In this document: one piece after another, positions 1 to 6,394 of the stretch
Position numbering within the stretch: position 1 is the first letter of the stretch
Layout of the letters: each line of letters starts with the position of its first letter
NCBI GenBank assembly: GCA_026419815.1
Contig: JAOAKR010000033.1
Span: 1-6,999, forward strand
Source: Microcaldota archaeon
Lineage (GTDB): Archaea > Micrarchaeota > Micrarchaeia > CAILAH01
Length of the DNA: 6,999 nucleotides
Reading direction: 5' to 3'
Position numbers and translations under genes: made by a program
Notes under the pieces: generated by a model
Database searches by the model: none
Seen by the model: only the letters and a program-made list of their open reading frames with translations
What the model was told of the DNA's origin: nothing

Positions 1-2024
1 ATGCACACTGTGATTACGGCCGCCGGCCCCACGCACCCGGCAAGTGGGCTGTTGTCAAGCTGCTCAGTGTGCACCCTGCTGTAGCCTGCAAGGTCAACCC
101 ACTCAACGCGTATCTCGTGACGGCCCTCTGGGAGCTGGATACGCTTGTGTTGGTCAGCCTTTTTCCCATCTATATACAATGTGTATGATTTAACGGGCCC
201 TTCAACCTCAAATGTGTATTCGCCGTCCTCTTGCGACACACGGACCGCCACTTCCGGCTCAAACACTTCATAGCTGAAATCGTGCTCATACTGGTCAAAC
301 CCAGTATCAATGACTACACGGCCCTTGTGCCGGCCGATGGAGCGTGGCTGTATTGCATAATCAATTGTGTATGTCGGGCCGGCTGGCTTCTGGGTGGCTT
401 GCAGCTGCCCGTCCTCATAAATCCTGACTGAAAGCGGCTGTGTTCCTGCAGGCACATCAATGCTCAGCGTGAGCCTGCCTTCCCTGTCCGTGGGCACATA
501 CCCGCTTGCCGAAAATGAGGATATGCTGTATGGCTGGCCGTTGCGCGAGCTTGCACCAGGGCTTGTTATTATTATGACATCTGACCACGAGCCGCTGTGC
601 ACTGCAACGCGCGCTTCACGCTTGCCTGTCATATTAACCCTGTATTCATATGTAAATGAGGGCGGCATTGTGATGCTGCCCATTGCGTGGTCCTCTATTA
701 TCGTAACTTCGCCGCCGCTGGTTGAGACAATGCGGACAACCGCCTCGGTTGCGTTAAGCGAGGCGAGCTGCGCGTATACTGGGGGCCTGAGCGGGCCGGG
801 TGTCACATTTACGGTGACGGTATTGGCCCCAAAGCTATGGGAAAGCACTATCGGGCACGTGTATGTGTAGCTGTCGCTGAGGCTACCGGACACAGAAAAC
901 GGGACGACTATGTTATTCATCCCAGGGTGCAGAAACTGTGTTATGGACTTCTCCTCAAACCGCACGATCTCAGGGTCGCCTGCACAGGGAGCGATGTCCA
1001 TAGTAAATATGCGGTAGTCCGGGCTTGTGACACTGAGGACGATTGCGGCGTTGCTGCCTATTGACAGGTTGCCTGGCAAGGATACCGCCTCATACGGCAG
1101 CGATGAAGTCCTGAACGACTGTATGCTTATGCCTTCTGCGGGCTGGCCGAGCGAGCCACGGCCCTGCCATAATATGTCCGCGCGGCTGTCAGTCAGGTGC
1201 GCATTGGCATACTCAATATACTCTGTGTCATTGCCGAAATACATCGGGATGTGGGTCGCATCAATGTACCCTACCTCAAGCCACGTAGGGTCCACACCAA
1301 CCCATTCGCCGATATAAACTTCAGCCCACGAGTGCAGCTGCCACCCATACTCCGGGGAATATACATAGCCGAGCACCGAGCGTGATGGGTAGCCGAGCGA
1401 GCGCGACATCGCAAGGAACAGGTTAGTGTAATCCACGCACACGCCTTCCCTGCGCACATACGAGTCTATGGATGTGCGGTTGCCGCCCACGAGCGACAAG
1501 TCATACCGCATATTCCTGTTTACCCAGATTGCAAGGGCCGCAACCTTGTCAATATCTTCAGTGTAATACTGCGCTATGCTGCGCGCCTCCTGCGCAATAT
1601 CATCTGAGAGCAAAACGTGCGCGCTTTCCTGCAGATATGGAAGATGTTCCCTGGTCGTGGAATATGAAGGGGGAAGCGAGCTTATGTAACGGGCGGTCGT
1701 ATTTGTGTATGAAACAACCCTATACGTGAATGACCTTGCCTTTGACGGGCCGCTCGCAACTACCAGCACTTTGCTCTGCCCGTCATCAACAACCCTTGAG
1801 CCGGGGGGCGGCTCAATGCGCACGCGCTGGTACGAGGTTTCCTGCGGGATTGAGATGTTGAGCTCAGCGTCGTATATCTCCCCTGAGGTCGCGGACACGC
1901 TGCCCTCATTCACCAGAACTGCGGAGAGCGATTCAACCTGCATTGGGCTGAACACTGCATCCTCGCCTGCGTGCAACAGGCAGGAAAGCAGAATGGCTAC
2001 CATAACCGTCCGGGCTAAATTCAT
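1..2024 (-). CDS. Exported transglutaminase-like (cysteine protease fold) surface protein, 3' end beyond window
   Basis: I translated this open frame by hand: 674 codons without a stop, running off the left edge, so the C-terminus is missing. Residues 6-18 are a hydrophobic signal or anchor segment, so the protein is probably exported. A transglutaminase core lies at about 140-260. Its catalytic triad is intact: Cys196 (GVCVDYT), His231 (LHSWAEV) and Asp245 (GVDPTW). Residues from about 300 on look like several beta-sandwich domains, with Cys347 and Cys390 as a possible disulfide pair. Eight N-X-S/T sequons are visible (56, 108, 182, 265, 319, 406, 423, about 463), fitting a glycosylated archaeal surface protein. 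Such domains can act as proteases, peptide cross-linkers or amidases; the substrate cannot be told from sequence. The start follows GAGGGG by 6 nt and overlaps the NUDIX stop as ATGA, so translation is probably coupled. The fold and triad are well supported; the biological role is unknown. Confidence 0.88.
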   Translation of the reverse strand, partial: MNLARTVMVAILLSCLLHAGEDAVFSPMQVESLSAVLVNEGSVSATSGEIYDAELNISIPQETSYQRVRIEPPPGSRVVDDGQSKVLVVASGPSKARSFTYRVVSYTNTTARYISSLPPSYSTTREHLPYLQESAHVLLSDDIAQEARSIAQYYTEDIDKVAALAIWVNRNMRYDLSLVGGNRTSIDSYVRREGVCVDYTNLFLAMSRSLGYPSRSVLGYVYSPEYGWQLHSWAEVYIGEWVGVDPTWLEVGYIDATHIPMYFGNDTEYIEYANAHLTDSRADILWQGRGSLGQPAEGISIQSFRTSSLPYEAVSLPGNLSIGSNAAIVLSVTSPDYRIFTMDIAPCAGDPEIVRFEEKSITQFLHPGMNNIVVPFSVSGSLSDSYTYTCPIVLSHSFGANTVTVNVTPGPLRPPVYAQLASLNATEAVVRIVSTSGGEVTIIEDHAMGSITMPPSFTYEYRVNMTGKREARVAVHSGSWSDVIIITSPGASSRNGQPYSISSFSASGYVPTDREGRLTLSIDVPAGTQPLSVRIYEDGQLQATQKPAGPTYTIDYAIQPRSIGRHKGRVVIDTGFDQYEHDFSYEVFEPEVAVRVSQEDGEYTFEVEGPVKSYTLYIDGKKADQHKRIQLPEGRHEIRVEWVDLAGYSRVHTEQLDNSPLAGCVGPAAVITVC

Positions 2025-2410
2025 TGTTTTCCCCTCTTCAGCGCTTCCATTACAATCTTGCTGTGGTCAAACGCAAGCCGTGGCAGCTGGCGCAGCCGCA
2101 CCCATTGCACCGATGAGGCATCGCTCCCTGCCTTAAGCCGGCCTCCGGCCACCGTGCACGCAAACACTGCGGATACTGTTCCGCGCGGGTCCCTTTTGGG
2201 GCTTGAATATATCCCTATGAGCCTGGTAGGCCTCACCAGCAGCCCGGTTTCCTCGCGCGTCTCGCGCACAACGCACTCCTCAAGCGTCTCGCCTTGCCCA
2301 AGCATGCCTCCTGGAAGTGCAAGCATCCCCCTGAAAGGCGCATTCTTCCTTTTGACAAGGAGGATGCTCCCCTTCCGCAATATTACTGCATCTGCGGCGA
2401 TCCTGCGCAT
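2021..2410 (-). CDS. NUDIX hydrolase (MutT/ADP-ribose pyrophosphatase type)
   Basis: A 129-residue single-domain NUDIX protein that should hydrolyse a nucleoside diphosphate linked to another group, using Mg2+ or Mn2+. The 23-residue NUDIX box is complete at residues 35-57: Gly35, Glu41, then RETREETGL, with Glu50, Glu53 and Glu54 as expected metal ligands. After the box comes GIYSSPKRDPRG. Archaeal ADP-ribose pyrophosphatases have a similar stretch, with a proline about 15 residues after the box glycine (Pro71 here). Near the C-terminus LAFDHSKI is also typical of small NUDIX enzymes. Oxidised dNTPs remain an alternative substrate. I chose the ATG at 2410 over the in-frame ATG at 2476: 2410 has a GAAAGGGG tract 5 nt upstream and begins right at the conserved first strand (RIAADAVILRK). 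The extra 22 residues from 2476 look unrelated to the family and lack a ribosome site. It lies 75 bp after rfcL and overlaps the transglutaminase-like gene by 4 bp. Confidence 0.93.
   Translation of the reverse strand: MRRIAADAVILRKGSILLVKRKNAPFRGMLALPGGMLGQGETLEECVVRETREETGLLVRPTRLIGIYSSPKRDPRGTVSAVFACTVAGGRLKAGSDASSVQWVRLRQLPRLAFDHSKIVMEALKRGKQ
2025..2039 (-). promoter_or_regulatory. Ribosome binding site of the transglutaminase-like gene
   Basis: On the minus strand GAAGAGGGG lies 6 nt before the ATG at 2024, inside the last codons of the NUDIX gene. Together with the ATGA stop/start overlap at 2021-2024 it suggests translational coupling of the two genes. Confidence 0.65.
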
Positions 2411-2423
2411 ATTAACCCCTTTC
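2411..2423 (-). promoter_or_regulatory. Ribosome binding site deciding the NUDIX start
   Basis: Read on the minus strand, GAAAGGGG is followed by a 5-nt spacer and the ATG at 2410. It is only a partial match to the archaeal Shine-Dalgarno consensus. No such tract precedes the alternative ATG at 2476, which supports the shorter protein. Confidence 0.6.
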
Positions 2424-2485
2424 TCTGCAAGCACCCCCGTGCAGCATTGCAACCACGCGTGGCACTGGGCACGCATTGCCGGCCG

Positions 2486-3646
2486 CTACGCACGAAGGGC
2501 AAATGCAAGCTCTTCATCGTCAAGCTCAAAGAACGGTGCGAGCGAGCGCCCCTTTTTCTCTGCCGCCGCTATGAGCGGGAGGTATTCCTGCGCGCAGGCC
2601 AGCGACACGTGGCACTTGCGCATTATCTTCCTGAGCACTGACTTGCGCACCGCGCGCTTTTCCGAGCTCGTTGACATTGACTTAAGGAAGGACGGGAACT
2701 CATACTTCACGAACTTGTGGTATCTCGCCCTTTTTGAAAGCGATACGCCCGCGAGCAGGAGCACTGTGCTGTACTTCAGCAGCTTCCAGGCCTGCCGCCT
2801 GCTTATGCGCCCGTCAAAAACATCCGCACGCGACAGGAAATCATACGCTTGCGCCACCTCATCAGGGCGCTCATACTCAAGCGCGATGTTCTGCTCAACC
2901 CAGAGTTTCACTGTGTCGTGGTCAAGTGTCGTCCCGTTGAATGAGCCCACTGCATCAGCATACGTGGGGGCCTTGAACATCTGGCGCATGCACTCAAATA
3001 TCAGCTTGTCCCTGTCGCGCTGTGAGCCAGGGATGCGCGCCTGCAGGTCAATTATGGCGGAGCGCAGGTCGCCGTCACTGTCATCCGCAATGCGGGCGGC
3101 ATCACCATCACCCAGCTCCAGACGCTCCTCACGCGCTATCCTCGCGACAACTGACTCAACGGTGCGCTTATTGACCTTTTTCATCTCTATGAACGTGCAA
3201 AGCTGCCTGAGCGGCGCAAGCTTCCGGTCCCACCCGTCATTTGCTATCAGCATAAGTGGCTGCCGCGCATTCCTCGCTATCTCGGCTATTGCAGATGCCC
3301 CGCCACGGTCGGCGGTCCCCTGCAGGCCGTCAACCTCATCAATCAGTATCAGCCTGTGCCTTGAGAACAGGCCGGCCGAGCTGCTCGCCGCACCCATCAC
3401 GCGCTCCACCTCGGCCTTGTTGCGCGTATCTGATGCGTTGAACTCCAGGATCTCCCAGCCCATCTCCTTTGCAAGCGCATATGCAAGCGCGGTCTTGCCA
3501 ACTCCGGGTGGCCCGTATACCAAAATCGGCTTCTGTAGCTTGCCGGACTCAAACAGCAGCGCCCATTTCCGCACCTCCTCAACCGCCTGTTGGTTGCCTG
3601 CAAGCTCACCAAGGCTGGATGGCGAGTGCTTCTGGTAAAGGTGCAT
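2486..3646 (-). CDS. rfcL: Replication factor C large subunit (clamp loader)
   Basis: A 386-residue AAA+ ATPase, the large subunit of the archaeal clamp loader that places the PCNA ring on primed DNA together with RFC small subunits. Visible motifs are the divergent N-terminal RFC box (QKHSP where most have EKYRP), Walker A GPPGVGKT at 45-52, the RFC-specific FNASDTR at 69-75, Walker B LILIDEVDG with Asp103-Glu104, sensor 1 Asn136 (IAND) and sensor 2 GDLR with Arg195. There is no SRC motif, which marks small subunits, so the large subunit is the better call. Residues from about 215 form the helical collar region. The protein ends at the collar (FFELDDEELAFALRA) without the basic tail and PCNA-interacting box known from several longer archaeal homologs. 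The ATG at 3646 is forced by an in-frame TGA six codons upstream and matches the family N-terminus. There is no Shine-Dalgarno; a TATA-like box 25 bp upstream suggests a leaderless transcript. It is first in a likely operon with the NUDIX and transglutaminase-like genes. Confidence 0.95.
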   Translation of the reverse strand: MHLYQKHSPSSLGELAGNQQAVEEVRKWALLFESGKLQKPILVYGPPGVGKTALAYALAKEMGWEILEFNASDTRNKAEVERVMGAASSSAGLFSRHRLILIDEVDGLQGTADRGGASAIAEIARNARQPLMLIANDGWDRKLAPLRQLCTFIEMKKVNKRTVESVVARIAREERLELGDGDAARIADDSDGDLRSAIIDLQARIPGSQRDRDKLIFECMRQMFKAPTYADAVGSFNGTTLDHDTVKLWVEQNIALEYERPDEVAQAYDFLSRADVFDGRISRRQAWKLLKYSTVLLLAGVSLSKRARYHKFVKYEFPSFLKSMSTSSEKRAVRKSVLRKIMRKCHVSLACAQEYLPLIAAAEKKGRSLAPFFELDDEELAFALRA

Positions 3647-3684
3647 AGCAATTTTATGGAATCAATATTATTTAAGGTGCATAG
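3638..3684 (-). repeat. 11-bp direct repeat flanking the rfcL promoter
   Basis: AAGGTGCATAG (plus-strand reading) occurs at 3638-3648 and again at 3674-3684, exactly 36 bp apart. One copy covers the rfcL start codon and its first codons; the other overlaps the edge of the TATA-like box. Tandem copies at these two places could be operator sites, or a small local duplication. The match is read directly; a regulatory role is inference. Confidence 0.55.
3667..3676 (-). promoter_or_regulatory. TATA-like box of rfcL (leaderless promoter)
   Basis: Minus-strand CTTAAATAAT is centred about 25 bp upstream of the rfcL ATG. Archaeal TATA boxes sit about 25-27 bp before the transcription start, so the transcript would begin at or beside the start codon. 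This agrees with the absence of a Shine-Dalgarno sequence. It would drive rfcL and probably the two downstream genes. Confidence 0.6.
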
Positions 3685-3697
3685 TGCAGGGCGGGGA

Positions 3698-3743
3698 GCA
3701 CTTGGCCGTATGCAGGGGCAACTCCCAGCTGCATATGAAGTGC
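3698..3743 (-). repeat. Imperfect inverted repeat (hairpin) after the helicase stop
   Basis: An outer 6-bp stem pairs 3698-3703 (GCACTT) with 3738-3743 (AAGTGC). An inner 7-bp stem pairs 3709-3715 (TATGCAG) with 3729-3735 (CTGCATA), with an asymmetric internal loop between them. Three further G-C pairs are possible at 3716-3718 with 3724-3726. It begins 5 nt past the helicase stop codon. No T-rich tract follows in the transcription direction, so it is not a standard terminator; RNA 3'-end processing or stabilisation is possible. Confidence 0.5.
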
Positions 3744-3748
3744 CGCAC

Positions 3749-6277
3749 TCATTTTGCAGGGGACCAGTACTTCTTTGTCCTTATGAAATTCTCTCGTGCC
3801 TTCAGCAGGTCTATTGCAAGCGCCTTCTCGTCCTTGTGCATGCGTGCGAGTATGCGCGAGGCAGTGTCAGTGCCAACACCGTAGGTTGAGAGTGCGATTA
3901 TTGCACGCTTGCCGTACGAGCGGTAAAGCGAGGCACGGCGCATAAGCTCATCACGCCCGAGGGCCTTCCGCTCATTCTGCATAACCGGTGCAACAAGCAC
4001 GCTTGTGCACTTCGGGCATTTGCTCGGCGGGCTTTCTGACTGGCCGTAAAACTTATGGCCGCAGTTGGCACATATTAGGCCGAAAGTGGACGGCGCACGG
4101 CCAAGCAGCGAAAGTGCAGCGCTCTCCGGGATATCCGGGAACAGCACCTGCGAGCCGGACATATGGTCCAGCGCATCGAGGGCGATGGGCGGCAGTGCGG
4201 ACAGCTCCTGGAACTCAACACCGCCGGCCACAAACGCACTGTCAACCAATGCCTGTGCGGGTGCCGGGTCACAATAGCGGTACATGAAATGCCTGAGCGA
4301 TTCCGAGTATGCCTCGCTTGCCGAAAGCCGCGATACGAAGAAAGGCGGGTACCTCTTGTGCTCATCGGCCATACCGAAATAAAACGCCTCCTGCGAGAAT
4401 GTGAGCGAGAATGTGCTGTTCTTAGCAAGCGATGACCGTATCTCGTTCACAATGCTCATTCCGCTGACAATCCTGGCAAGCAAGTCCTTTGAGATCGGGT
4501 ATGGGGATTTCACGAAAACCGCATAGGGGGATGACTTCACGCCGACTTCTGCAGAAAAGTATGATGAGATGCGCGATGCAAGCGCGAGTGCAAGCGCATT
4601 GTTTGCCGCACTGCCAAGGAATGAGTAGATAATCAGCATATCGGCAAACTTGTGCACGAGCAGCTTCCTTCCAAAGCCCATCCGGGCGCGCACGCGCTCT
4701 GCAACTTCCCGGCGCACCGGTATCTGCTCACCCTCCCATTCCGGTATCGCCAGCGTGTAGCCTGGCGACTGCTCAACCGTCACCCGCCCATCCTCAATGC
4801 TGAGCACGGACCACGGCGTTCCGCGCGTTATGAACACGTCGCCCTCGCTGAGCGATGCGACAAACCGCTCGTCAAGGTATCCTATCGCCCTGCCGTGCGA
4901 TTCCATCATATACTTGGCGCTTGAAGGGATTGTGCTCACCCGCAAGAAATAGTAGTTGTGCGTCTTCCCGGTCGGCCTTACGCTCTCCCCGTCAAAGAAC
5001 AGCACCCCGTTCCTGTGCCCCTCAGAAATTGCTGCAACTATGGCATCCCAGCCGAGCTGTGAGTAAAGCGGGTTCTCAGAGCACAGCTGCCTTATGTCGC
5101 CAACCCCAATCTTGCCCCTGGCAACCAGCTCGCCTGCAATTGCGTGCAGAAGCACGTCGGTGCAGGGGTATATTATGTCGTCGGGCTCAAGCTCGCCGGC
5201 GCGCGCCATCTCGGCTATCACCTCGGCCTCGCAAAGGTCAAACAGGTTGTGTGCAATTATGAGGCCCTTCGCCTGCCTGCCGTGGCTGTGCCCGCTGCGC
5301 CCTATCCTCTGCAGTGCCTTGCGCACCTGCTTTGGCGAGCCGATGTGGACCACACGCTCAACATCGCCTATATCTATGCCGAGCTCAAGCGATGAGGTGC
5401 ACACCAGGCATTTGATTGCACCGCTCTTGAACCGCTCCTCAACATTCTCGCGCTCCTCCTTGCTGAGCGAGCCGTGGTGGACGCCCACATCTGCATTCCC
5501 TGCAATAAGGCGCGAGGATACGAGCTCAGCCATATACCGCGTATTGGTGAACACGAGTGTTTTTGCCTCGCTTGTGCTTTTCCGTATCTCAGAGCAAATA
5601 AAATCCAGCCGCTCGCCCTCCGTGGCGCCCTTCGCAATCTCAACAGTGATGTGTGGTCGCCTGGCTGATGTGTCACGCACCACGCTAAACCCTTCCCTGA
5701 GGAACAGCGCGCCTGCACGCTCTGGGGATTGCAGCGTCGCGCTTACAGCAACGGTCTGGAACCCTGCAAGCGAGCGCAGCCTTGTAATCCCGAGCGAGAG
5801 CTGCGCGCCACGCTTGCTTGCCACAAGCTCGTGCAGCTCGTCAATCACCACGTGCCGCAGGTTCCTAAAATGCGACCTGAAGCTCCGGGTGCACAGCATT
5901 ATTTGGAGGGTTTCAGGGGTGGTTATGAATATGTGCGCCGGATGCCTGGACTGGAACGAGCGCTCAGGCGGGGTGGTGTCGCCGTGGCGCACTGACACGC
6001 GTAGCCCAAGCTCCTTTGCCCACGAGCGCACACGCTCAACCAGGTCGCGGTTAAGTGCGCGGAGAGGTGTTATGTATAGCAGGGCCACTGGCTCGGCACC
6101 TGAAGAATGAATCTTTGCAAGCATTGGGAGGAGGACCGCCTCAGTCTTGCCGGAGCCCGTGGGTGCAATCACCAGCGCATCCCCACCAGCAGAAATTATT
6201 GGGATTGCCTTCTCCTGAATAGGCGTATGTGAGCCGAACCTGGCCCTAAAAAGCGACTGCAATTTTTCAGGAAGCAT
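3749..6277 (-). CDS. Lhr-family ATP-dependent superfamily 2 helicase
   Basis: An 842-residue SF2 helicase of the Lhr (large helicase-related) family, which unwinds DNA or RNA-DNA hybrids and is linked to repair and recombination in archaea and bacteria. The Q-motif-like TPIQEKA is at 19-25, Walker A APTGSGKT at 38-45, motif Ia TPLRALNRD at 70-78, TTPE at 119-122, DELH box at 146-149, SAT at 179-181, the second RecA lobe with TNTR at 244-247, SLELGIDIG at 296-304 and motif VI QRIGRSGH at 323-330. After the lobes come the Lhr winged-helix and beta-rich core (about 340-720). A four-cysteine zinc ribbon follows (Cys736, 739, 754, 757), then a basic region with a helix-hairpin-helix-like GVGTDTASRIL at 800-810. 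The length and this C-terminus agree with euryarchaeal-type homologs as I remember them, so the gene appears complete. An in-frame TAG five codons upstream of the ATG fixes the start. There is no ribosome site; a TATA-like box about 28 bp upstream suggests leaderless translation. Confidence 0.94.
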   Translation of the reverse strand: MLPEKLQSLFRARFGSHTPIQEKAIPIISAGGDALVIAPTGSGKTEAVLLPMLAKIHSSGAEPVALLYITPLRALNRDLVERVRSWAKELGLRVSVRHGDTTPPERSFQSRHPAHIFITTPETLQIMLCTRSFRSHFRNLRHVVIDELHELVASKRGAQLSLGITRLRSLAGFQTVAVSATLQSPERAGALFLREGFSVVRDTSARRPHITVEIAKGATEGERLDFICSEIRKSTSEAKTLVFTNTRYMAELVSSRLIAGNADVGVHHGSLSKEERENVEERFKSGAIKCLVCTSSLELGIDIGDVERVVHIGSPKQVRKALQRIGRSGHSHGRQAKGLIIAHNLFDLCEAEVIAEMARAGELEPDDIIYPCTDVLLHAIAGELVARGKIGVGDIRQLCSENPLYSQLGWDAIVAAISEGHRNGVLFFDGESVRPTGKTHNYYFLRVSTIPSSAKYMMESHGRAIGYLDERFVASLSEGDVFITRGTPWSVLSIEDGRVTVEQSPGYTLAIPEWEGEQIPVRREVAERVRARMGFGRKLLVHKFADMLIIYSFLGSAANNALALALASRISSYFSAEVGVKSSPYAVFVKSPYPISKDLLARIVSGMSIVNEIRSSLAKNSTFSLTFSQEAFYFGMADEHKRYPPFFVSRLSASEAYSESLRHFMYRYCDPAPAQALVDSAFVAGGVEFQELSALPPIALDALDHMSGSQVLFPDIPESAALSLLGRAPSTFGLICANCGHKFYGQSESPPSKCPKCTSVLVAPVMQNERKALGRDELMRRASLYRSYGKRAIIALSTYGVGTDTASRILARMHKDEKALAIDLLKARENFIRTKKYWSPAK

Positions 6278-6300
6278 ATGGAAGTTAGGCTATGCAAAGT

Positions 6301-6309
6301 TATTTTAAT
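6301..6309 (-). promoter_or_regulatory. TATA-like box of the Lhr helicase gene
   Basis: Minus-strand ATTAAAATA is centred about 28 bp before the helicase ATG at 6277, the spacing expected for a leaderless or almost leaderless archaeal transcript. No ribosome site is visible between box and start codon. Confidence 0.58.
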
Positions 6310-6370
6310 GGTGGCGGCAGACCCGCACACAACAAACCAAGCAGCCAAGATAGCTATTTAATGGTAGCGG
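6304..6370 (+). repeat. Near-identical 14-bp direct repeat in the divergent promoter region
   Basis: TTTAATGGTGGCGG at 6304-6317 and TTTAATGGTAGCGG at 6357-6370 differ at one base and are 53 bp apart. Each starts in a TATA-like box, the first serving the helicase on the minus strand and the second the thioredoxin-like gene on the plus strand. Of the 117 bp between the two genes, these copies and their boxes are the only structure I see. Confidence 0.55.
6355..6362 (+). promoter_or_regulatory. TATA-like box of the thioredoxin-like gene
   Basis: TATTTAAT on the plus strand is centred about 37 bp before the ATG at 6395, predicting a leader of about 10 nt. It lies inside one copy of a 14-bp repeat that also covers the helicase box, so the two divergent promoters share sequence beyond the box itself. 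Confidence 0.5.
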
Positions 6371-6394
6371 GCCCTAAAATCCACACGTGATTAT

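Noticed and set aside
460..870. Plus-strand open frames in the left part of the window (also 837-1064, 1705-2136)
   Set aside because: The minus strand is continuously open for 674 codons with a transglutaminase core, which explains the region; the plus frames are short and show no family.
1978..2024. Possible lipoprotein signal at Cys15 of the transglutaminase-like protein
   Set aside because: Leu at the -2 position is not typical of a lipobox, and hydrophobic residues continue after the cysteine, so an ordinary signal peptide or anchor fits better.
2453..2462. Perfect 10-bp palindrome CCACGCGTGG between rfcL and the NUDIX gene
   Set aside because: Pairing does not extend past 10 bp and there is no loop or T-tract; such a short palindrome in G/C-rich DNA is plausible by chance.
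2411..2476. A longer NUDIX start at the ATG ending at 2476
   Set aside because: No ribosome site precedes it and the 22 extra residues do not look like part of the fold; the ATG at 2410 has both a G-rich site and the conserved first strand.
2058..3638. A 526-codon open frame on the plus strand across the NUDIX and rfcL genes
   Set aside because: Its product is rich in Ser, Ala and Arg with serine runs and no recognisable domain, and the opposite strand carries two clear protein families. In this frame relation stops arise mainly where the rfcL protein has Tyr, His or Gln after certain wobble bases, so a long open antisense frame is expected.
3668..3682. A four-codon upstream reading frame (M-H-L-K-stop) before rfcL
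   Set aside because: It overlaps the TATA-like box, so it would lie upstream of the predicted transcription start; it is better explained by the 11-bp repeat.
5094..6110. A 338-codon plus-strand open frame inside the helicase gene
   Set aside because: It lies fully antisense to conserved helicase motifs, has Ser/Arg-rich low-information composition and no ribosome site or promoter.
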